DNA of 64,000 nucleotides from Phoebastria nigripes (taxonomy: Eukaryota; Chordata; Aves; Procellariiformes; Diomedeidae): positions 1,450,363 to 1,514,362 of the forward strand of contig JAYKAV010003099.1 of NCBI GenBank assembly GCA_035582835.1, written 5' to 3'. Position 1 is the first letter of the stretch; the number at the start of each line of letters is the position of its first letter. Below are positions 12,101 to 24,100 of this stretch, piece by piece. The notes beneath the pieces were generated by a model. That model saw only the letters and a program-made list of their open reading frames with translations, was not told the DNA's origin and searched no databases. A program made the position numbers and the translations under genes.

Positions 12101-15100
12101 AACATGTAAACACAAAACTGTGCTGTTGAAACTGGCTGTGGATAAGATCATGTTCAAGAGCGCTGATTTTGTAACACTGGATGTTTTGTATTTGTGAATG
12201 AGGCTGGCAAACAGTCAGTTTTTAACAGGTGGCTTTGTTTAGATGAACTCTTGAAGAGAATATCTATTGTAGCCAACTGCAGACTCATAACTCATTATCA
12301 CTGGTAGCAACAGTGGAAGTCAGAGCATAGACCAAATTCAGCTGCTTCTGCTATCACATTTTCTAACCTAGCTGTAGCTGCACTGGTGATGAGCTATACA
12401 GGCATGGATTTACCAAGGGCTAAGAACACAGCACTATCCCCGCCTGTTAGCAGAGTCCTGTAAAGTTTTGTATGCTAGTCAAGAGACGGGCTTCCTTCAC
12501 TCCCTGCTAATGCTCCCCCACATGGAGTTCATACACTCACAGTGCAAATGTGTCTGGAGCAGGAGAAATTATGACCCTGGAAAGTGTGTTCCTCAGTCAC
12601 CTCCTTAACACACTGGTGCTCCTTTACCATGTGGCTTTCTGTCTGATCAGGTCATAGATGTATGCCCTCAGCAGGCATGTGAATCAGTTGATACTGGAGC
12701 AGCTTCAGGAGCAGCTTGATTATGGGAGCCTCGTGCTGTCTTTACTTGTGTGTGCTGCCCACTGGTGTGTACAGAAGGACTCTCATCCACTTTTGCTTCT
12801 CGTGAGTGAGCGTGCAGGCTTCAGGACTAGGTGCAAAATTAGAATCTAGATCATATGCAAATGAAAGCTGAGGACAATTCAAAGACAGGCTTTTACTCTG
12901 AACCTTTGTATTATCTACTTTACCGGTAGCTAAGAAAGGGTTAGACATGGGGTGGTCTTTCCTTTATATCGTCCCCTTACTGTCACTACTACTGCATCAG
13001 AGGGAGCCCTCAACCAATGAGGAGATGAGTCTGGAGTCGTTCACAATATAGCAACACTTTCCACTTCTAATCTCTAAATACAGCGATATTTTATCTGCAA
13101 GTAGCTCTCCTCATCTTTTGAAACAGCACGTGCAACAGGGTTGTGATCTATTGTTTGAGAGGTTTTATTGGTGGCTTTTTTTCTGTGATGGTCTGAGGAC
13201 TTTGTTTGACTCCACTGCTCAAACACACGGGAGCTTTGCTTTCTCAGTAATTGCATTGTTCAGGAGATCAGTGCAATCTGTCTTATTTCTACTTTGTCTG
13301 ATGCTTGCCCATTACAGCTGAGGGGCTATTCCCATCGGGGCCATTCCCATCGGGGCGCACGGGGGTTCTGCACCTACCTTCCATTACTGTGAATTAGAGT
13401 TGCATATAAACACGCACACATCAAGACAAGAGTAATGAACCCCACCATTTTCTTCAGACTGGTGGGCTGTGCTCTCTAAGGTGCAGTGTATACGCAGCTC
13501 TGACTCTCTTCACTGCACGCTCTGAGTGCTGAGCGCTCATGTTTTATACATTTGCCATCTTCTGTGACAGAACAGCTCCATAAGCCTTGCAACTGATCTC
13601 TCAGAGCAGAAATCAGCCCAACCTTTGTGAATGTGGTAGTTGCGCACAAAGAACAGGGGTGTAACTCTCAGTAATGCCAGTAATTACTGTTCATAACTTC
13701 GGTAAGCTGAGCTGTCTGGACTTATCTCTCCAATTACCATTTTCCTCTTGTTTATTTTGCACTGTAAAGCTGTAAACAATCTTCTTAAAAAGAATGCTGT
13801 GCCTTATATCCCACCTTCAGTTAAAAAACCTGCTCTTCTTCCCACTAGAGCTTTCTGCAGTTTAACTGCAAGCAGCTTGGCACAGCCAGCTCAGTCCCAG
13901 GCACCAGTGAACTGCCTGTTAAGCAGAGCCACACCATCCCCACCTGGGCAGGGATCCCGCAGCACCGACAACTCATCCTTCGCTCTGAACGGCAAGTTGG
14001 GCATGCGGTGGCCAGTTTGCTGCACATATGTCCTTTCTTTGGTAATGCCTGTCCAGGTCATATTTAATCTTCTAGAGCTCAGGGGATTTATTCTCTAAAG
14101 GAAGACCTCTCTGCAGAGAGACGTGTGGCCCCTGCGGGGACTCTGGCTTTGTCCTTCTCTGTGGCTGGACAGGGGCACGGTCTGGTTCGCAGTTAGCGAT
14201 CGCGTCTGAACTAACAGGTCCCTTCACGGTCCTCCCTGTCACCAGAGATGACCCACCTGGGGCAGTTACAGGAATATGTCTTTGCTCTCTAAGATACAGG
14301 CTAAACGCAGAGGGTTTTCTATCAACTGCCATCTACATTAAACATTGAATTAACGCAGGCTGACTGAAAACAAGCTACATTAATGTAATCCTTTTTTCTA
14401 AACTTCCTGCTTCGAAACCTATTTTCCGTAATAATTACCATGCCCTGACATGTGTCCTGTTCAAGGAAACTTAATGTTTGTGAGTAGGTGTTGCTCCACA
14501 TGCACACAACCTGTAGAGCTGCAGTAATCAGAATTTTTTACCCACTTTTGGAGCAGAGTGAGTGAAAACAATTACTAAAAATGAACTTATAGTATTCAGT
14601 TGATTAAATCACTCTTTAATCCCCTGCAGAAAGGAGATCAGTGGAGATTTAACTAGGTACTCATAAAGACAATCAATTTATTCTTCTGCCAATGCCATAT
14701 GTTAAAACATTGAGGCGTTTATTTTCCCGGGGTGGGGAGGGAGGCACGCGTCACTCTCCAGTCACGGAGGTCTGACCCGGGGGGACGCTGGGGCGCGGCG
14801 CCGTGAACCTCCCGGGGCCCGCGGCGGGCGCAGCGCGCGGNNNNNNNNNNNNNNNNNNNNNNNNNNNNNNNNNNNNNNNNNNNNNNNNNNNNNNNNNNNN
14901 NNNNNNNNNNNNNNNNNNNNNNNNNNNNNNNNNNNNNNNNCCCCCCGCCCCAGCCCGCCCCGCGGGGACGCGCGCAGCCGGCGGGGACGCGCCGCCTCCC
15001 GGGGGCCGCCGCCGCTCCAGAGAGGGGTGGAAAGCCAGAGCTCCCGCGGACAGGCGGGGTAGGGCTTGGCTGCATGGAAAGAAATCTCCCCTTCAGCTCC

Positions 15101-18100
15101 CAGTCTCCTCACGCCACTGGGAGGTTGCATCTAGGGCAAAACTCCTGTAGGGGAGATCCATCTCTCCAAAAAACCCCAGCGGAACCTTTCCTATTGATCT
15201 TCCAGCTCTCCACAAATAGGTGGTTCCCTCTTTCAGTATATCTTGTGTCAAAATCTGCCTACTTGGCAATTCGCTGGGTAAGGAGTAAAGAGCAGTCTGG
15301 CTCCATGCTGAATTGGTGCTATTTATTTTAAATATGCGTGTGTGTGGTGCATTTAGCAGAGAATAATATATCCAAATTTGTTTACCTTCTAGCGAGGAAT
15401 CTGTGAGATGGAGAGGCTGGGCTGGTTATTGGCTTTTCATGCAATAGGCTTAGGTCCACCTTGGAGCCCTTATTCACAGGAAAACCTTTTAAAAAGACAA
15501 ATGAAGGCATTTAATAAATATGCTCTTTGTAGAAATGAAATGGCCCAAGCTTTGGCATCTATTCTCTGCCTACTTATGTGTGAGCACTTAACTTCCATAT
15601 AGCTCTTCTTATCCACAGATTTCTAAGTACATGAGGTTAGGCTTATAATTCCTTTCTTACTTCTGGGAAAGCCTAGGCACCAGAAGGCGAAGTGATGTGT
15701 CTGAAATCAGTGGCAAAGCCACAGATAAAATTAAGAGATGTAGTTTCATAGGTCCAAGAAGGGGAGAAGAAAGTAATTAGATCATTACCCAAGTTAGATC
15801 ATTACTTCTTAATGTGATAGCCTCTACTTCAGTCCCATCTCTCCTCTCACAGGGGGACTGATGGACTTTTCAGTGCTAACCAAACAGACATATAAGAAAA
15901 GTCAGTCACTACTAACGTTCTGGCAATGTTCTGATCTGAGGAGATTTGCTGGAATTTCATGGTTCTGCCCTACTGATCTAAAGATACTGAACAGCACATG
16001 GAGTGACGCTCGTACTTGCTGCTGCCAGAGGGTCCCTGGGCTGCCTGTGATGCTTGCTGAGGGCACCTGTGACTCTTCTTGGCGTTAAATTTGCGAGCTG
16101 TGCGGAGAACAAGCCTGCAAACACTCAAGGCTCCAGTGACCGCTCCCTCTGAGCAGTACGGATACAGCCCAGAGGACCTACTGCTCAGCNATTTTCCAAG
16201 ACACAACACTTCAAATAGTCAAGGGGAGATCAGGCTTAAAGACTGCTTTGTAGCTTTGAAAGACTTGGGCTATGGCATCTGAGCCTCACTGTTGCATTTT
16301 GTCAACATGATCTACCTTGCAATGTGTTGCTCAGGTCTTCCCCAGTGTAGAGATGCCTCTGTCTTGTGCTGTGAGAGATCCATGGTAATTCTTTGCTCAC
16401 AGCACTCTCACCAGACAAAGGAATGGGTATTTCCTTCTGTCTGTCCAGGGTTGTTGTTCCCTCAGTGCTACCTGCAAGGCTAATCCTGCCCAGTCCATGA
16501 AATTGCCTATCTGATGGCACACATAACTCATCAGGATCTGGGGTGTTCAGAAGCATTTGTATAGTCATTGTCCTGTCTTGCTCATCCTTGGATGTCTTAG
16601 GCTCTGGGACAGAAGACGACTCATTGAAAAGGTCCAAAGTTGTCTCTGTCGATGTTTTGTCAGCAGAGTCTTTAACCCTACTTGCTTCATTCAGTCTCTT
16701 AGTTGCCATCTCAATCTTTTCTGCAAGTTCCTTGGATAGACTATGTATGGCTTTCACTCGATCCTGTTTACTTCTGTATGGAGAAAGACCAGAAGTCGAC
16801 TCCTTGGAGTAAGGTTTTGCATCTTTCTGAAGAAGGGAAAAGCTCAGAGGAGGTATATGCAGAGCTGGGGGAGAGCAGTCCCTCGAGNCTTCACATTTCA
16901 GAGAACTGAGAAACCAGCATTCGGATTCCAGTGGTGCTGGAGAAGCTAATGCCGCTCTTTTTTTAGGTGATTGAACTGTATCTAGAAGTTGATTCCTGTT
17001 TAAACAAAAATGAGAAATGTCAGGTTATAAAGAAAAAGTAACAGTAGCTTTCTGCACAGACCAGTATCCTCAGCTAAAGCGCTTCACAAAAAAAAAGAAA
17101 CAGATTTCCCTGTCTATAGATACATTTGTCAAATGACAGATTCAGGATGGAGCATGAACTGCTGACTTGGGGAGAAGAATCAGCCTGGGGCTGGCAAGGA
17201 ATAATTATTCTTTAAAAATACAAAGCATAAAAATACAAAGCATAAAAGTAGGCTGAAAAGTTTGCCTCAATCTGGATAACCAGAGCATCGTCTCCTTCCA
17301 TGCTCAAAAGCACTCCCAGATGCTCTCAGGTTCTGTAACCGCTCTGGACTAGGGTGCAGTGAGGCTGATTTAAGGTCAGATATGATAGTACATTGCTCTA
17401 TTTTTTATAGTTTACAACAGAATACTATGAAAAGTCTGCAATGTGCGCTGAGAAAGAGGCTTTCTAGGATGCTTTTTATGTCTGAGTACCTGCCTCTGTG
17501 ATCTTTACTTAATAGAGTACAGGATGTTTTATCCACCCAGGCCATGAAACTCCTCTCCAGGATTCCACCACTGATCTGCTCCTGAAACAGAAGTGACCAT
17601 TAGTGTAAGCACTAAATAGCTAAGCAACATGTGGGTAATACTTGGCTTTTGTTCCACTTAATAATTTGTTCCTGTAACTGGAAAACTTCATGCACCAAAC
17701 AACAAACCTGTTCTTTTAGTTCAAGCAGTGGAGATTTCCAGGCTTTTGGCCCTGAAGTCAAGGGTTCCAGCCTTACTAATAAGCCCAGCAGTTCTTGTCA
17801 TAATTAGAAGTTAATTGCTCTATTTTTCCAGATTAAACTTTTTCTCCCTGACACTTCAAAGCATTTGTATGAAGTGTTTCATCTCCTACATGGTGCTGTA
17901 CTGATCAAGATCGGAGGGTTTTCAGTCTGCCACTCCTTTATGACTTACTTGCTCAAGTTTACACTGAGGACTTTCTTCTGCAGAAGCTGTTTCCCCGATG
18001 AGCTTGCACATCTGGTCAGAACTTGTTTTCTTTCCAATAGCTTCTTTCTGTTTCCTGTATACTTCTTGCAATCTCTTATTTCTCATCTCCATGGCCTGCA

Positions 18101-21100
18101 CCGAAGACTTTTTCTCCTCTAGGCTTTTTTTCTTTCTTTCTTCATTCTTTCGATACATAAATTCCTGAACAATTTCAGAGCTGTAGGGGTGAGGTTTTTT
18201 AATGTTTACCCTCCTCTTTGAAGGGTGCTTAAGGTTTTCTTTCTCAGACCCTTTCTGTGCAGAGTTGCTTGAGCCTTTCTGTCTCTGAGGAGATGTGCTT
18301 TTTCCTCTGCTGCAGTTTCCTGAGCTACTGGGCTTGGCTCCATCTTTCATTAATGAAGATCGTATCTTTTCCCCACTGAGGGCAGAGGGAGTTATGGCCC
18401 GAGGTCCAGGTGAAGGAGAATGGATTCCTAGGTATCGCTGCAGAACTTCTACCTTTCCTTTCACAGTATCTTTTGGGAGCCTGGTATGTCTGTGCTCATC
18501 ATGATACTGGCTTTGCAAATGCAGGTTCCTGAGTATTTGNTTTGTGTCCTCAGTTGGTGCATTGCTGCCCCTTTCAACAGGCTTGCTGGGGGGAACCACA
18601 CAGCTTTTGAATTCAGGGCTTTTCCCCACAGGTTCATTTCCCTTTTCTCTAGAGCTGTTTTCCATCACTGCCAATGCTACAAATCCTCTACCAGGTTCTG
18701 TGGAAAGCATTTGGAAACAACAGTGGTGTTATTACTTCAGAGATGTATTAATTCCTCTATCTATCATGTGCATCATCTCAAAACCTGCTTCCTACTATAG
18801 GTCTGAGGACTATTTGCATGTGTAGCCCAGGCTTGTATGTCTGTTGTAAAATCTGCAATGTTCTAGGGAGAAGATAAATCTGTAAGGGTGAAATTTGAAG
18901 TTGCAGTGGCCAATTGTACAAATGATGTGTAGCTTGTGGCCCTTCAGTATAAACAGAATGTAATATACATGGGCAGTGAAACCATTTATCTCATAAACCT
19001 CTTATGCTTATCAGTGCAGCACAATGAGAACTCAGTGGCCAGCCTCAGCTATTGGTAGATCCAGGGAAGCTCTACAGCTGTGTCTGGCAAATCAACCCAG
19101 CTAAAACACAGAGTATGCTAGTATGTGCAGGACATGGAGCTGATGCTGTATCTCGGCTAGGGAGACACAACCTGTGTCATGATCCAGACAAGTCTTATTT
19201 TAAGGATACAGTGCATTTGCATTGTCTCTTCAAAACCACAATGGATTCATTGTGCCAGCTGACCATGGACAACAGCTTTAGTAATGGTTCTGGGTGGTTG
19301 TTAACCTGACAAGTGAGCTTTGCAAGAGTCATTAAAGATAGGTGCTCAGAAGGGCCTTGAAACCTTTTATTTCAACTCGTTTTAATAAACCACTTTTTTG
19401 TTTGTGTGCCAAAACAACTAGTGTAGCAGAGAGGCAACTGTACCAAAGGTATTTGCTGTGGTCTGCTCTTCAGCTGTGCTCCTCAGATTTGGAAATTTAG
19501 GAGGTGGACCAAGCAACTTTCTAGCTAACTTCTGACCTTCTCTCCAAGCAGAAGCACCAGGTAGCTTTGCACCTGAAACAGAGGATTTGTATTTAATTAT
19601 TAAACCCTCACATGTTCTTTGAAAGAAAACTGTAACTGTATTATAAATCTTTTAATGGTGATTTCCAGGAATCACACTCAAGGTGTGGGGAGATCTAAAA
19701 AGTTTCAGTCAGAGCAGGTTTAAAAAAAAAGTTGATGCTACTTTGATAACAAAAAGTTTTTAAAGCACTCAAACTTTGGAGGCTGTCACTCTGCTAGTGT
19801 CTATTCACCAACTGACAGAGAGCTGGTTCATGAATCAGATGAGGGCAACATATGAAGGTTCAGTGATTTCCTAAGGCTTTACCATTAGCATTTATATAAT
19901 TTAACACTTGTAGCATGTTCACACAGTTCTTACAAGTTTTGCTCAGAAACCATTGGCTCCCAGGGTCCTCAAGAACACTAAGAGGAGGTCAGGACACCGA
20001 CCTGAGAGCATCTGAGAGCATCCTTCTATGATGGCAGCTGCAGACAGCTGGTACTTACTGGGTACCACCAGACTTGAGAATTGGAGGGAGTGGGATAATG
20101 AAAATATGTTTTTCCTTGTGATTACTTCAAACTCACTGGAGTAAACTAATTCATTTTTAAACTGGTGAGAATCAGCAGGATGCAGTGTGGAAGAATCAAT
20201 GAAAGATACAGGACGAGGGACAATGTATAATGCAAAAATAAACTATACAGTATGCAGCACAAACGAATTATTCCTGCTTAATAGGTGGTGTCACATAATA
20301 GATAACATTTATCACTGTTTTACTTCATAATTTCAGATTGCATTCACAGCATGCCAATACTTGCACTGGCATGATTATGTATTTATTGCAAACACTTCTC
20401 CAGCAGAAGGTGACTAAACAGGTACTTCCTTGGTTTTTGCATGGTAATCCTCCCCACCAAATTCTCCCCCAATGAAAATATTCATGCTTTTTTTTAAAGA
20501 AAAAAATTTATTTTTAAGTCAGTATCAGCCTCAGTCCAAAGAGGTGGTTCAGCACTCAGTCAACTGACTGAGTCAGGCTTTTCTAGCTTCTGTTCAGTAA
20601 ACTTGTCTATGGGCTGAGCTGACTGTGTGCTGCACCTCTGAGAATTATCTGTTGGACACGAAGCACTTTCAGAGACTGACTGGTTAATGGGATTGTCCTG
20701 AAATTCCCCTTTGCTTTGTGAACAACAGCTGTAAGGCAACATCTTCTCAGCTAACAGCCCTGGGCTCTTTACCATGGCCACTGATGGAGTTACAGCCACT
20801 TACATCAGCAGAATTTGCAGCAGACTCTGAGATGTGCTCATCTTAATCGTGCAGTTTAGGTCATGTCACAAGAAAAATGATGTTTTTCAGACAAGAAAGA
20901 GCTTCATTCTCTGTGGGGCTGAAGTAACTTCCTATAATCACGTGGACTTACTTGGGAAGCCTCCAGAGGAATTATTCACTAGATCTATGCAGTTTGGTGT
21001 CTGACAGCAGGAACCATGGATGGAATTGCCAAAATTTGTTGGACTTGGGACAGCTGAGATCCATCAGTNTTTTTAATGAAACATCTTGCTGTATTACTTT

Positions 21101-24100
21101 GTTTTCTAGTTTAGCAGTATTAAAAATGCAGGATGTGTTTATTTTTATGCTGTCTTAGTTTTTCTGAATGCAAATGACAAATTAATATGTAGATCTAACA
21201 TGTTGTCTGATTTCAATTAAATCTTTTTTTAATCTACACAGTGTTTATTAACTACAGAAACTATTATGCTGAAGTTCAAGAGCAGCCTACATTTTTGATG
21301 AAAACACTTGCTAGAAGGGAATTTTTTTATTTAAATATTCTCCTGTTTTTTCCTACCTATGAACAGATGAATATTTTATAGCTGTTGTGACTTAATTTTT
21401 TGTTAACTACAGCAAATTTATAATTCATCAAATTCCTGAGTACTCTGGCTCTGACCCCTGCCCCTCATTCATCTCTTTGTAGCCCTGCCTTGCCTCTTCC
21501 ACTGACAGAAACTAATAGCCAATAAAGACACCATGACACTGGCAGTTACAATGATGAATGCTTCATGTGGCATGGTCTTATTATGACCCACTCTCAGAGG
21601 AAGATCAAGCCATTTTTCAAACAATCCATTAAAACAAAAAAAAAAAGAGGGAGAAGGAAATTATTATGTATTTCATGCATTTTAAATAGTACTTAGGTAG
21701 CAGAGCACATGATGCCACTATGCTCATAATTTCATCTGCACGGTATTAGATAGCTTGGATTTTTTTCTTTCTGTTTCACACAAGTTACATATCTAGTACC
21801 TTGGCTAGTGTAAAATACAACCACTTTGAGTGAGCAGCGCCCATAGCACTTCCACTATTTGTCTTGTTCCCCACAAAGTCTGAATGCAACTATCTCCAAT
21901 GCAAAGTAATAGCATTAAATGGGTAAAATTACTCCAGTAATTAAAATCTGCACTTAGACATACCAGTCAAAGCAAACTGAGAACTAGTGATTGGGACTCC
22001 TGTTCCTGCTGTTGACTTTGTAGTAAGGCTGTGGATAATTCATCTGACTTTTCTACTTTGATTCGGTCCCTATTTTGCAGGCCAGGAAATCCCTGCCTTT
22101 TGGTGGCACTCTTAATTCATCAGGAAACACAGAACTGAATAGGTGACAGACAGGTCTTCCCACCTAGGATGTATAGCTTATTTTTCAGTGACGGAAAGTG
22201 GTATCAGGTGGCCAGCCTGATACCCCATCCTGGGGGCCTCAGCACGATTCACCAGCAGCTAACCTAGAAACTAAGCCTTGTGTCCTTGTGCTGCCTGTGG
22301 TCATCTTCCACCTACTTGAACAAATGCTGATTTTTGCCTGTTCCCTCAGTGGTTTTCTTTGTTACCTGCTTGGTATAACTAGGTCCTGGTCCTTGACTGC
22401 AGATCCTAGGATTTGGTATTATTTTAATAACCAGCTAAAGATTTTGGCAGGTGAGTGCTCAGATGCCACTGACCTCTGGTAGTTTTGTCCATCAATCTGT
22501 GTAACTAACTTCTCATGATTTTCATCCCTACCTTTACCTGTCGCTGCTCCCTCCAGAACAGAGGACTTGGGTGAAAGCTGCCTCTGACTTTGCATTTGAA
22601 TTCTCCGTGCTGAGCTTCTCTCTCTTTGGTCTTTTATCAGAAGGAAAAAAAAACACAGAAAAGAATTAGTATGCAGCTAAAATCAAACTGCAGACATGAC
22701 TGCTGTCACCAACAAAGCAAACCCAGTCCCATTCACTTGGAACGCAAAAGCGGGAGTCTCTCTAATGACAGCGGTCACGAACAAGCAGGACTCTCCTTTT
22801 TGTGGTACTGGACATGTCCCAGCAAAGCAAGCATTGGCCTGGATCCCTGAGGTTATGTCCGTGACCCCGTCTACCCGTACAACAGTGTACCTTGCAAACA
22901 GCCCTGTCCTAACCGGCACATCCAGTGGGTGCAGTGGGACACCTTTCCTCTTGGTGTCTCTCTGGAGATCCAGACTAACCTTTCTCTGCAGCACACACAA
23001 ACACTGCATGCTTGGGCGAGTTGACTGTAACAAACTGTTCTGATACAGCATTGCTAACGTGGGATCTTGGGGGCTTTTTTATAATCCCTCCCTTGTCCAG
23101 GGATGGTAAATTCTTCTCTGCCTGTGCTCTTCATCAGGCAAGGAGAGAGCAGACCTCAGGTTCACAGCACTAAAACCTAGACAAACAGATATTTGAAACC
23201 TGTTAGGCTACAAGGAGCAGTGCAAATGCTGGTATCCGATAGCACTGGGCTCCTGTATGTGTGAAAAGCAGAAGCAGCCTTCCTAGGCCAGGCTGCAGAT
23301 ATCTGACAGAGGGAATGTCTGGCAAAGCATCTGCGACACACTTTTTTCAATGGTAGAGTGCAGTCAGACAAACTGAACAAGCTGCATCTGAACTGAGCAT
23401 CTGGAGCTGTTAATCTTCAGCCTCAGAGGCTGCCGCTGTTCTGTAAGTTGAATTGTTTGTCTGGTAGTTCCCTAACTCAGTTATGTAAAATGACCTGGGT
23501 TAAAACCAAACTAAACTATCCTTCCCCCTGAGAGTGTTCAAAAGAGGCTCAGCAGGGATTGTGGCTTTGGCTTCTGGGTATTAGGAGTGGTAACACTGCG
23601 CAGTGATGATGGAAAGCACTGCCTGATTCAGCTGAAAGGGGGAGACGGCAGCACAGATGTTTGCTCCCACAGACCCAAGGTGAGCACCATAAAATACCTC
23701 CATACATCATTGTAAAAGTGATTTGGAGCAAATCTAAGGTAAATGCTCATGGAAGCTGGTGGTGTGTGACAGGGATCATAGTGCCCAATGAATTACACTA
23801 ATGCTATTATAGCAATAAGATTTATTATGTACAGCTTTTCAGCTCGTCTTCTCCAGTCTAATATACCCTCAGTAATCCCCCGTTGGCTGAAAAGATTGCC
23901 AAGCGGGCAGCCTAACCGGGCTAGCCATAGGCAGTCCTTGCTCTCAAGTCCATGCATTACTCACAGCAACCTGAGATCTTAAATCATGCTAAACTGAAGT
24001 GACAGCTGTAGATGAATGGTACTTCAGGCCCAAATTTAGCAGCAAAGCAGGATAAGGAAGTCTAATAACATTTGCTTTCAGATCCACACTAGTTCCACTG

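Noticed and set aside
10232..13448. ABO/GT6 glycosyltransferase gene suggested by a signal-anchor exon and an ERGFC motif
   Set aside because: The large catalytic exon with its DxD motif, which should give an open frame of over 200 codons, is absent from the minus strand here, and the second exon's exit phase is wrong for that family.
20560..20799. Coding-like minus-strand frame with Ser/Gln-rich sequence
   Set aside because: Candidate acceptors and donors do not give phases compatible with the 22538 and 19444 exons, which already match CEP350 when joined directly.
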